Assembly (NCBI GenBank): GCA_003344405.1
Contig: NOWV01000117.1
Span: 179,480 to 243,479, forward strand
Direction of reading: 5' to 3'
Source of the DNA: Trichoplax sp. H2
Lineage: Eukaryota; Placozoa; Uniplacotomia; Trichoplacea
DNA length: 64,000 nucleotides
Positions 23,501-35,027 of this stretch are shown here, piece by piece. Each line of letters opens with the position of its first letter. Position 1 is the first letter of the stretch. Both the position numbers and the translations under genes were made by a program. The notes below the pieces were generated by a model. The model was not told the DNA's origin, made no database searches, and was given only the letters and a program-made list of their open reading frames with translations.

Positions 23501-25659
23501 GCAGATGTGTTGTTTAGGAATGATAAACTGAAATGTGCTATTTACTGATTACGAATAAATGTTGTCCTAACTTTGATCAATTTACAAGTTCTACAGTCGA
23601 TGTAAAGGAAATAACAACATGTTATCCAAATAATGCCAATAGTAAGGCAAATAATACAAAGCATTATTATTCGGTAATTATATGCGCGTATGACTGGTAT
23701 GGAGCCATACTGAATGATAATTAATTATCATGATAGTAGAAAAGATTCTATGTAAATTACAGTCCAACAGACACTGGCTAGGGCTTCATACCAGGATTAA
23801 AAAGCTGTTAAGGATTAGCAGGAAAACGTTAAATTAAAACATAACAGTCTCGTCTAGTCGTTTCATCCATTTCTACCGTATTTTAACCTGTACTAAGGTT
23901 GTTTCTCACAGGAGAGAAATCGATACAACTATCCTATGTTGAATGATAACGAGAAAAGAAAAACCATAACTGGTGACGTTACAGTGGAAACCCTCGAGAG
24001 TCTCTCGAAGGTCTGTAGTGTGTTGTACCCTACTGTCAATAAATTTTGCATTTGCCGTTCGAATTTTCTAGTTATCGCTTCGTCGTAAGTGCAATTTCCA
24101 CAGAATTACTGAGCCTTCAACGAATCGTTTTCCTTTTATTTCATTGAACATCACTAAAAAAAGTTCTCAAACATACGTACGACTAGTCACTAAGATATCA
24201 AAAGTATAGTAGCTGCCATCGACTACTTCAATCGCTTGTTGTCAACGGTATCCACCTGCACATTATCTAGTCTACGGGTATTCGAGATACAATATTTAGA
24301 CTGGTACCAACAAGCCAGATAACATTGGTATCTAAGCGTTCGATGGCGATAAGCCAATCCATTCTACTGTACAGTACAGAATTTTTTCATTAGGGCGTCA
24401 AAAATCTTCCAATTCATTACTTGGAAATACAATATTTCCTGATTTATAGGACCTTTAAGTATTGGTTTTACTTTTCTATTTTTTTCCTTGGTTAGCCAAT
24501 GTTGTATAACATGGGCTTCAATTCACTACAACATGACAGGAAAAAGATGACATGCTCTACTCAACAGTGACACCAGAAACGTTTGTAGAGAGATCGTTTA
24601 TGCATTGAACTGAATGTCAAACGATTTGACTTAATAATAATAAATATTATAATAATTATTATTATAATGAAGTCGTTGTTCAATAGTCGGGCGTGCCCGA
24701 ATCACGATCACCACTGTCGATGACCGCGAGTAGCGTTGGTTCGCCTATACTGAAGTCTTTGCGGCCAAAGTCAATTTGTTACTCTGGTCTTTCCGTGTAA
24801 CGGCTACTGGGAGTGGTTAGTCCGTGCGTCAATAATTTATTGATCAGTCTAACCTTGGTGTGTCACTTTAACGCCATTTTAACTTGGAAAAGAAATGGTA
24901 GATATAATAATTATTAATGCCTACTACGTCAATTTTAATAAGGAAAAGTTGCCATTACTGTAACGCTCTTCATGTTTATAATCTTTCTTCACGGGTAGGC
25001 ATTAGATCGAGCTAGGAGAGTTACTTATTAGTTCAAAGATGAGCGTAAAGCAGTAACATTGTTTATGACAATATTCGCCTTCATCGCAACCGTTTCAAGA
25101 GCTGTGCAAAGTACAGTAGATGCTGTATGTAGGGCGTTTTACCGTCATCACTGTCGATACCATCTTATCAAGTTATCGATTCTAAGTGTGCAATAGTAAT
25201 TTTTCGCTACACCGACCAAAAGTATTCAAATTGTACGATACTGTAGTGTATAATGTCGTAGAAGCAAACTGGATTACCTATACAGTATATATAAATTACA
25301 TAGCATACTTGTCGATAGCATATCGATGCGACATGGGTGTTCGTCAATGACCAAGCGCAATTTTTAGAAAACAAATAAAAGAATCATTTTGTTTTTACCT
25401 TTGTATGAACTCCACTTGCACTAGCAATATCTCGATCCCTTCGCTTTCCTTCACCACCAGGACTTTGAGATCTTCCCGATTCTTTATGAAGTGATTCCAT
25501 GCTAACTGCTTCTACAGGCCTTGGATGCTCGCTCGATTTGAATCCAATCGGCGGATTCTTATCAGCAGAATGTGGTGATCCAACATCACTAAATCCCAAG
25601 GGACGAGAACTTCCAGAGTTTTTAAAGCCGATTTGGGGTGGCTCTTGTTGGTAGGACAT
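17509..25659 (-). CDS. Anoctamin (TMEM16) calcium-activated channel/scramblase
   Basis: Twenty-seven minus-strand exons from 25659 (ATG) to 17509 (TAA) join in frame to 942 aa, the usual anoctamin length. Exon 1 (25659-25399) is a Pro/Ser-rich tail. Exons 23376-23328 through 21531 form the N-terminal dimerisation domain ([44 protein letters not shown]). From 21423 the TM bundle begins with [15 protein letters not shown] and [14 protein letters not shown]. Later landmarks are [38 protein letters not shown] (19085-18988), [20 protein letters not shown] (18673-18521) and DFIPR. The Glu/Asp residues that bind Ca2+ in TM6-8 of this family are all present, so calcium gating is expected. Channel and lipid-scramblase activities cannot be separated from sequence alone. 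The internal ATG at 25659 is used because the frame upstream has only a TTG. The gene is divergent from the amino acid transporter. Confidence 0.93.
18941..18987 (-). other. 47-nt intron in anoctamin
   Basis: The intron opens GTATGTATC and closes ACAAGCTATGAG on the minus strand. It joins exon 19085-18988 (ending ILP, phase 2) to exon 18940-18759 (starting [11 protein letters not shown]), restoring the family's continuous run after the [11 protein letters not shown] helix. Two longer-intron alternatives, using the AG at CAAG or at TTTAG, break the frame. Confidence 0.65.
20648..20777 (-). other. GC-AG intron in anoctamin
   Basis: The exon ending TATGCTAAG (last base 20778) is followed by GCATGTAAT, and the next exon starts after TATAG at 20647. 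Only a GC donor gives phase 0 and the family-like run AKAQHLFDN. The nearby GT donor, one codon plus a base later, shifts the next exon into a stop. Confidence 0.6.
24617..24682. repeat. AT-rich imperfect palindrome
   Basis: GACTTAATAATAATAA is followed closely by TTATTATTATAATGAAGTC, giving an imperfect foldback within the first anoctamin intron. It could be a cruciform-prone site or simple-sequence drift. No coding content was seen in the surrounding 23400-25390 intron. Confidence 0.5.
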
Positions 25660-26577
25660 CTTTGATAGCAAAGGCTGTCTGATCGTCTATTATGCGCGAT
25701 ACGATTGTAGAAAGAGATTCACTGTTCACAGTTTTCAAAGTTATAGCTAATAGCCTTCTGTTCGTTGACAGTTAATACAGGTTAGATGAGAAACAAGTAT
25801 AAGTGACAACTGTAGCGCAGTTGCCTGGAGAGGGTACTGTAAGTAGGTACAGATGTGACTCGATGTGACTGACAACTGGGTTTACAGAGCCTATACTGCT
25901 GACTAGAGAATAATGCTCTACAGTACTACAGCGCTAGTTAGGTAACAAGTAAAGACTGGAAGTACCGTAGTTACACATACTGTACACTGTACAGTACAGT
26001 ACACTGTACAGTAAGCATGCACAAATAAAGCGAGTGACTTATTGTATCAGCGACTAATTGCCCATGCGCATTTAAACGCAACTTGTGGAAGATCCACAGT
26101 ATGGCAGGCATCGTACAGTACAGTACTTACGGTAGATTACAGTAAAATGACAGATTCGTGTCAATGAACTCGTCTAGTACTATCGTTTGATATGCAATTT
26201 GTTCAAGTTCTGTACATTTTTTTTATTTTGTTGTAGTTCAAATCAGGAAAGATTTTCTCGGACACTTTGTAGAATGACTGGATAAATAGTCAGTTTCATC
26301 ATTCTTGTACTGAACCTTGAACTACTACTCTACTAGAAGAAGACCTGGACTGATCGCTCCCTCGAACAAATCAGGCTGTAAATGTTCCAAAATGACTACT
26401 TATTATGGATCTTCCCTGTTAGCTTTCTAAATTACCGGTACTAATTGAAATGATATCTATGATCTTATATAACTGTTTTCAAGCAGAACTTTGTAACAAA
26501 TAAAAAGATCAAAAGATTCAAAGCAATATTACTTCTTTGAGAAAATATCCGCTCAATTCAAAATCGACCGACTTGTT

Positions 26578-26698
26578 ACTAAAGTAGTGCAAAAACAAAG
26601 TGTTTGCCACACTACTTTGACGTGATGAGTCCGAAAATGTCTGTCCGTCCAAGTGTGATAGTAGTCCATGACTGAACCAGGAACTACGCTACTTTAGT
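26578..26698. repeat. Nested inverted repeats with alternative folds
   Basis: AAAGTAGTG (26581-26589) pairs exactly with CACTACTTT (26610-26618). The overlapping ACTAAAGTAG (26578-26587) also pairs exactly with CTACTTTAGT (26689-26698). The left arm can therefore form either a short inner or a long outer hairpin. The enclosed sequence includes TGATGAGTCCGAAAA, which recalls a hammerhead core but lacks stem II. Function is unknown. Confidence 0.55.
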
Positions 26699-27139
26699 CG
26701 CTCAGTACTACAGTACTGTACACTAGGCCCAGCCATAATAACCCCGATTACTCAGATACTCAGCGTAAATAGCTTAAACGATGATACATTACTGTACACT
26801 GTACTGTACAGTATTGGATACTAAAAGGAAAGAAAGAGGGACGTACAGTACAGTACAGTACAGTAAAGCGGCCCTCAGTGCAAAATAACGTGGAGGCCTA
26901 TCATTTTCCGGTCATTCTACTGTACTGTACAGTACTGTACTACAGCATACGGTACCTATGAAACCGTATATCATACTGTACACTGAGTGTATAGGATGTC
27001 CAGTACTGTACAGTAGTAAGTAGTCTTAGAAGTAGCCGTACTGTACAGTACAGTACAGTACAGTACGTACAGTACAGTGTACCAGAGAACGGTACCGTCT
27101 GTACTGTACATTGTACTACTGCTAGATCAGAAGCATGTA

Positions 27140-27182
27140 GATCACATGACATATGCGCATGGATCACATGACATATGCGCAT
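27140..27182. repeat. Two perfect copies of a 21-22 bp unit
   Basis: GATCACATGACATATGCGCAT occurs at 27140-27160 and again at 27162-27182, separated by one G. It sits at the right end of the TACAG island cluster. Confidence 0.9.
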
Positions 27183-27393
27183 TTTTCTTGGTGCTACAGT
27201 ATTGTACTGTACAGTACTGTACAAAAAAACAACCTACCGTACAGTACTGTACAGTACAGTACTTTGCAATATTAACCAACAAGTGACAGGTACCAAGTTA
27301 ATAAGCCTGTGCAAGTTTCTTTGCGGATGCCTTCAAGGTAAGCTAAAATGTTGCTACTGTCTCCAATTTTCATGCATACTTTCAGTCAATTTC

Positions 27394-27525
27394 TAGTTCT
27401 CTTCGTTCATTACAAGCAACGTTGCCAAATCCCATTCATTTTTATACAATCTGTTTCATTAGTTCTCTTCGTTCATTACAAGCAACGTTGCCAAATCCCA
27501 TTCATTTTTATACAATCTGTTTCAT
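27394..27525. repeat. Perfect 66-bp tandem duplication
   Basis: The 66-bp unit at 27394-27459, starting TAGTTCTCTTCGTTCATTAC, is repeated without a mismatch at 27460-27525. In this AT-rich, diverged background, complete identity means a very recent duplication or an assembly artefact. It lies about 690 bp upstream of the transporter start codon. Confidence 0.95.
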
Positions 27526-28215
27526 AAGACAAAAATATCTTACTTGTATAGCGTCGATAGATTTTAATGAACTCACTAGCTCGATATAAACTTCGCCGCT
27601 ATCTGCTGGATATTGACTATTGTTGAGCACTGAATTCCATCATGACGTAATTTAGCCAATCAAGAGAATGATTTAATTTTATTCACTCTATTTTGCATGC
27701 TTAGGATTCGTTAATTTAACCCTAGTAGTTTGTATATACTGTTAATTATAGAATATTGATCCTTTCTATTTGATAGACAGGAGTTTATGAAGAATTGATT
27801 TTTGGTGTTATTTTTTGTATATACAGTACATTCAACACATACTCTACCACTACAGCATACTGTACAGTCGAGTACATGCTCCAATTGCTTTATCCTACTA
27901 CATTGCTGGTTGAAAAGCCAGCCTAAAAATAAAATTATATTATACTAAGATAGATATTGACAGTAAAAAGATTAGCATAGGTGTACAGTATTACAATCTG
28001 TCAATTCGTAATCTCCTAATTGAATGGTGATACCGTTAAGGTGTTATTAATTAGCTACGCATGCAGATATTTTACAATTAATTATCCTTGCATTGTATTA
28101 CAATATATATATAATTAATTTGAAACATACTGTATATCTGTTGATAATTAATTACTGCAGTGCTATCATTTTGTTTGTTACTTAGCTAGTGACTTGAATA
28201 TCGTTAGTGATCTAA

Positions 28216-30375
28216 ATGACCGATTCGTCACCACATTCAAAGTTGGATTCACCAGAAGTATCTGCAATAGAAGAAATGTCTCAAGAAATGAACGTCATAG
28301 TACCGCCTACTGAAATAGCTAAAGGAATCGGTGTCGCCACAACCGCATTTTTTATTGTAGCAGAAATGGCTGGAAGTGGTGTGCTAGCTTTACCCAAGGC
28401 TGTTGTGGAAAGTGGCTATACTGGTATCGGATTAATTGTTGTAGCTTCTATCATGTCTGCTTACACCGGCAAGATTTTAGGTAAATGACATAATAATATT
28501 TTAGGTTAAAATCAACCACAAACTTCGCTAATTCAATGGTAGAGAAATATACGCGTACAATGGCTAGAATGTAGCAGAAGCACCACAGTGATAGTAGCAC
28601 TATTAACATCATCCATTTCCTGCATTAGCAGCAAATTTTCATCAGTTGCTGGTGTTATGTATTTTGTGATAGACACACACTGTGAGTAAAAAATTGGATG
28701 TTTATAGTTTTCAGTACACGTACAGTATGCACTTAGTATGCAGAACTTTATTTTACGCTATCGTATATACGCATACTTCATAATTGCTAACTATCTATTG
28801 TAACCTGGTTTGCTCCTACGGAGTGTGACTAGTTACAGCACTGTAAGTTGGAAAGTCTGCCGTTCGTTAAAATATTAAGCTACTGTATCACTAGTGCTAC
28901 CGTTGCAAAATAAATGTCGCTATATTTAACAGCATACTTGACGATGTTAGAGTATGCAATATAATCATTTATTGTCATTGATGTTTGTATGTTATTTGGT
29001 AGGTGATTGCTGGAATATTTTATTAGATAAACTACCTCAATATCGAGAACATAATCGTTATCCTTATCCGTCGATTGGATACGAAGCAATTGGACCTGCT
29101 GGCAGATATCTAGTATCAATATGTGTTAATTTAACACTTTTTGGAGTTGGTGTTGTTTTCTTAATCTTAGCGTCAAATAATCTGATATCTCTAATTGATA
29201 CGCACAATATCAGTTACGCTGGCTGGCTAGCTATTTGCGCAGCATTTGTGACACCTTTAATGTGGTTTGGAACCCCAAAAGATTTTTGGTTTATTGGAAT
29301 ATTATCCGCAGCATGTACTATCACTGCTGTTATTCTTATCTTTATCAATTTAATGCTAATCGCACCTGCACCACAAGACTTGGCTAGTGTCCCTCAAGCG
29401 CCAGTTACGTTTACATCCTTTTTCTTCGCCTTTGGTGCTATTTTATTCGCCTACGGAGGTCATGCGGCTTTTCCAACTGTTCAACATGACATGAGAGAAC
29501 CATCTAAATTTAAACAATCAATTCTCATTTCCTATACCACGGTCAATTGTCTATACCTCCCTATTGCTATAGCTGGATTTTTAATTTTTGGGAGAAATGC
29601 TGAAACTGCCGATATCTTGCTAACATTGAAGAAATCTGGTCGGGGAGGTGCTATACTTGCTATCGCTGAGGTTTTAATTACTTTACACGCTCTTTTTGGC
29701 TTTATTATTGTCCAAAATCCATTAGCTCAAGAAATCGAAAATATTTTTAAAGTACCCAATAGTAAGTATAATTGAATGTGAATTATTTATGCTTAATTAC
29801 TATATCAATCTTTTTTGGTTTAAGCGTTATTGTTCACTTTAGTAGCTATTAAAAAAAATGTTATCGTGATTGATTTTGACGTACTCGATTAGATACTGTA
29901 ACCCTAAATCTTATAAGCCATGTGCTTTTTTTTATGTACCGTATATGTAGTAAACCCGCAATTGTATTCTATGAAATGAAATGGCATTAGCTATCAGATG
30001 TGTTGCATGCAATTGCAGAACAATTAATCATTCATTCAACATAAACTTTATCGCGTATAAATTTTATTCATAGAATTTTGCTGGCAGCGTGTTGTACTTC
30101 GTACTATTCAAGTTGGTGCTGTGCTTGGTCTAGCTGAAGCTGTGCCTAAATTTGGAGCAGTACTATCATTAATTGGTGGCTCAACTGTTACCGCTTTAAC
30201 CTTCATCTTTCCATCTTTGTTTTACCTTATCTTAAAGAAAAAATTAGCTCGTAAGCCGATTTCCTTAGTTGAATATACCATCAATATAGAATTGATTGCA
30301 ATAGGATTTTTGGGGGGTATTGCATCGACCTATTCCGCCATTGTTGGAATTGGAAAAGCTTTTGCACCAAAATAG
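28216..30375 (+). CDS. AAAP-family amino acid transporter (SLC36/AVT-like)
   Basis: Three exons, 28216-28480, 29003-29761 and 30074-30375, join in phase to 441 aa and end in TAG. The N-terminal 45 residues are hydrophilic and cytosolic. TM1 follows with MAGSGVLALPKAVVESGY, the signature of the Aa_trans fold. Other landmarks are SAYTGKILG, DCWNILLDKLPQYREHN, SICVNLTLFGVGVVFLIL and AYGGHAAFPTVQHDMREP, the last a conserved feature of this family. About eleven hydrophobic segments and normal family length indicate a complete protein. The likely role is secondary transport of small amino acids across the plasma membrane or lysosome, coupled to protons or sodium. The substrate cannot be read from sequence. 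The promoter lies in the spacer shared with the divergent anoctamin gene. Confidence 0.92.
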
Positions 30376-33300
30376 ATTATAATTTAATATTTTTCCTTTA
30401 ACAATTTTTACTGAATTGTGGTCTTGAGATGTCAAAAAATTCGCTCACACTCAATTTATACAGCTCTGTTAAAATTATCTCTTATCTACTTAGCTTGATA
30501 GCATGGAACAATCAAGCTTCGACGTTTCTTCTTAGTAAAACTTACATGAATGCGTGATTTTTTATCGTATTTATGATTTCAGTCAACTATTGTGATATAC
30601 AATTGTACATGTAGATTATTGGTACGAATTGATAGGTTATATTCATTTATTATAATAGCTTCACAAAGACAGTAATGGATGCTAATTGACACATTTTTAA
30701 GTATCGAAAGGACTTCGTCGCTCGTCAGCACCTTATTATTTACGCTGTTGATTTCTTATTGCTTTTATAAGTATTTTTTAATCATGGCTGCTAATGAAAC
30801 GATGTAGTGAACTTTGCGTGAACGTAGGATATCTTGAAAAGATAATTAATTTTTATAAAAAGTCATTTAATTAGATAATAATACAGTATTATTTCGAGTA
30901 TAAAATTTAACCAGATTTTTATCGAATCCTTTGATCACTATAGGATAAACGAGAGTCGAAGCTTGATATTTCTAGAATGTACCTTGATTAGCTTATTAGA
31001 TCCCCATAATGTCAGATAGACATATTCGTGTCCTTTTTCTGCTAGAGTTCTCTTATACTGCACTTCATTTGCACTTTATCAAAATTTGAACTGGCGAATG
31101 AGTATATATTTTTTTATCTTGATTTTAAGAAGTTCATTTGCTGATAGGGCATATTATTCATTTTAAATGTTATAGTAAGACGATATTTTTCTTCAACGAC
31201 TATTTCAGCTGAATAACTATGCTAAAGTTGGTAAGAAGTAAATAGCTACTTCATAGACCAATTTATTATTGCTAAATAAGATTAAAAGATATTTAAACTA
31301 TCGATTTATTGATATATATATATTAGTCTTTGGTCTTAGTAGTACTTCGACGATATGACCCTGCTGTATTGTTCATTTATGGAGTGAATTTTTTTATATT
31401 AAATTTAATACCATTTACGAAACTGGTACAGTCCAATCGTGGTGCATATCTTAGCGAAGCCGTCATCATTTCTATCATTACACCAAGGACGTGATAATTG
31501 ATGAACGAATGAAAATATGCATGACCTGTTGTTACCAGACTGTTGTTAATCAATTATATCTATTTATTATCAATTGAAAGGTCACTTGAATTTAGAAGGG
31601 AGTAAACAAATGATAAAATGCAAGATATTAGCATTATGTAATTCTTTCTATAAGATTGGATTATATAAGCTAGAGAAGTATCAAGGATTAATTTAGAAAG
31701 CTTTTACCAACTGTAATGGCATTATTGTAATTATTAGAAGCGTAACCTTGAACTATCAGACCACAAGTGATGATGTCATTTTATTGAATCTTATCGCATT
31801 ATAAATCCGAAGTAAAAACCTCTATAGATGACATTAATGTTTATTCGGATAGCGAGAAGGTTGCTGACAAATTAGGTTCTATTAATATCGCGTAAGGTCG
31901 TAATCGGATATAAAGCATCTGTTGCTATATTGAGAGAATCCTTTATTGAAATATTTTCTAAACCAAAAGTTAATCAGACTCATTAATAATTTGTGATGTT
32001 ACCATGTTACCAATTTTAAATTGAAGTAGTAAGTGGGGTGATCTGTCTATAAAATTAATTGGAACTAACTATTACTCTTCTTGGATGCTTATTAGTGGAT
32101 TTAAATCTTTCGACTTCTTGTGAATTAAGAATGTAATAAAGTAAAACATCTATAAGGTATAGAATGAATTTAAAAAATCGTGATAAAATTCAATTCTGAA
32201 AGCAAGATAGCTAGCAAATGCAATAAACAACTATCGTAAAATAAGATCCTTCAAATTTTAAATTCTAAACAGAAAGTGAATGAACTGATTTCTCATTCAA
32301 GGGTCTACTAATATAACGCAATTGCTGTCGCCTTAGTTAAATTGAAATCATGGTTTCATTTCTTACCAGTTACATATTCCTTAGTAATATCGATCTTTGT
32401 TGTCAATTATTTTATCCATGTTACTAGTGAGTTGCTCAAATAGAAATATCAGTTGAGACTGCTAAAAATATAACACGTATCATTTAATTAAATGCCCATT
32501 TTATGTTTAACATTCAACCCATACTTAAAATTTTTCGTTCTGATCAATACACAAATGACTTCATTAGTATAACGGTGATTGATCTCTCTCGTATTTAAGT
32601 CTCATTAAATATCGATGGTTTAGCTACAAGCAGTAATCCCATCTCAGGGTTACATTTGGTAAATTGTGCTTGAAAGGATTATGTTCTTAATTTTATGATC
32701 ATTAGTTTATTACCGATTTTATGCGTATAACTGCAACAGCTTCTTTAGAAAATTAATAAATTACATCTATAATGGATTAAGTTCTCTCTATGTCTGGTTT
32801 TTGCACTAATTTAGACTGTATAGTAATAGAAAATCTCATACGGCAGTACAACAGTGGAAGTATTGAGAATAGGTCAATGTAGAATCTTTTTAATTACTAG
32901 TATGGTTATTTCACTGTCTAGTCTAGAAGAATATTTTTAAAATGTCAATGCGCGTTTTTTTCATCCATCAACTCACAATTATCCTAAACATTTTTATTAA
33001 ATGCCGATTTGTATTGGCGACAACATAATGTCTGTTCTGCATAGACGAAATGGATAATAGCTAACCATTGGATATTTATCGTAATAACATGTGATCAACT
33101 CAGTAAGGGGTAATTATAATAGCAGTTGCTTTAATTACATAAAATTGTTTCTATAGTATTACTATAATTTCTTTAAATTAATTCTAATTATCTCTACATA
33201 GCTATATGAAATATCTGAATCAGTATATAGTAATTTTTGTTCCTGTCAGGAATAAAATGATTATTATTAATAATTCTTCCTTCATATTCATCGTGTCATA

Positions 33301-35027
33301 AATATTCGAGAAATGATTCTTGTGGATCTTTCATGATCCTATGTTGATATTTATTAAATAAATTGGTAAAATTGAAAGTAAGCAATCGTTTACAAGTTTC
33401 ATTTTAGGCATAGGATAATGATACTAATAGAAGAATACACAATGAATCAATAAAACTCTTGTTCTACTGTGCGATTACTTTGGTACTAGATATCAAGCTG
33501 TTTTCCCCATTGATGATTGTAGTGCTACATTAGCAGAATAAATTTCGAATGTACGTTTGCATGCTAATAAATTAATTAAGATTTCCCTTGTTTGTAAACA
33601 TACTTCTATTTTCATACTCATTAAGGTGTAATGAATCCATCAAATAAAGAATTATGGAATAGTTACCCCAACCTCTTACTTTGTTTGTAAATTTCAAATA
33701 GTCATAATCCCCTCTGATGTAGGTGTGTAACTATTTAAGTTCTTAAAGTAATAGGTAATGATGTTTAAACGTTGTGATTAGTTGGGTTATCTATTACTAT
33801 ATGTATGAAAGTATGTTTTTAGTTTTAGATATCTCCTTTGACGGTAGTCTATTTATTTAATTAATATAGTAAAACATTTGCTTCAGAATCTTTATTTTCT
33901 CTGATACACTCAAATATTATGCCATACCTTAATTTCAAACTCAATGCTACAAATCATCATTCGTGGATTGATCCAATAAAATTCGATAGTATTTTATCCT
34001 TGTAGCTATAAGCGTAGATCATCGTTACTCATGAATATCGTTATATTTAACTTTTGAGTAAAAAGATCCTTATTTAATACGCATTCGATGCTATTGACTC
34101 ATCCTTCCATGATACTATTATCCAAAGATAGAGTTGAAAAGTAAAGTTGCATATCGGTTCGATGATGCTTTTTATTTGCGTAGGGTTATGTAAATCCTCT
34201 TCATTGTGTATGATAATGGCATCTTCTATATGACATATATAAATAGACGTATAATGGTAAAATAGGCAAATCTACTGCAATATAATTATAGATGAACCAT
34301 GCAACATGCAGTATACTACATACGAAAACTTGGAAATCCATTTTAATCATATCAACACACCATGGTTTGTTTATTTGAGAATATATACAGAAAAACGATA
34401 AAACTCTGGTTTAAACTATCCTTGAATGCGCTTACTATAAAAATAATATAAAAATTAATTGCAATTAAATAACATTTAAATTTTGATACGAATAATAATT
34501 AGATAGTAAAAGGTGAGGATGGAAAAATTAGTAAATGATCGCTTTGTAGATTATTTTAGTTACACATTAAATCTAATTACATAGCCCTGCTACAAGAAGA
34601 GAAAAGCCGTCATTCAAAATTTTGAAATCATATAATATCATTTATGTATCCAGAGAAAACGATATTAAATACCACTAATATCAGTTTATTAATTACTGAC
34701 AGTAATGCTGATACCTTACTAAAAAAATGTTGATTTTCATGGCTTTGCTTCAAACAAAAAAAACCGATATGCATGTAAGAGGCGTGGCATCACATCTAAC
34801 TCAGAATACGCTGTCTTTCTAAGACTAGAATTGAATTTTGTACGTATGTATGTGTAGACTAGACGATATTACGTTGTAATAGATGTTATGCTACTACATT
34901 GCACACATATATAACACCATATTTAAAATGAAATAGCACAATCATACGATCTACTTGGATGTAATATATTTACTAATACAAGAATAATTTTAAGAAATAC
35001 TTCACATTCTTAAGAGTATACCAACAT
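30376..35027. other. Intergenic region, no gene supported
   Basis: About 4.6 kb of AT-rich sequence lie between the 3' ends of the convergent transporter and CARF-like genes. No open frame with coding character, tandem array or RNA gene was recognised in either strand. Confidence 0.5.

Larger units (their letters stand above)
25974..27290. repeat. Cluster of TACAG/CTGTA palindromic microsatellite islands
   Basis: Runs of the pentamer TACAG and its reverse complement recur in short islands, often as the self-complementary GTACTGTACAGTAC. Examples lie at about 25979-26014, 26116-26128, 26790-26815, 26844-26866, 26921-26942, 27000-27016, 27038-27078 and 27196-27262. Every island can fold on itself. 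They fill the spacer between the divergent anoctamin and transporter genes. Long open frames here (for example near 26940-27396) are artefacts of the repeat. Confidence 0.9.

Noticed and set aside
26610-26650. Possible hammerhead ribozyme (TGATGA...GAAA)
   Set aside because: C3 of the core is G, there is no GGAC partner to form stem II before GAAA, and no cleavage triplet fits the flanking stems. It is kept only as a low-level observation.
26940-27396. Overlapping frames of 69-94 codons rich in Tyr/Thr/Val/Cys
   Set aside because: They are translations of the TACAG/CTGTA repeat in several frames and on both strands; the composition follows the repeat.
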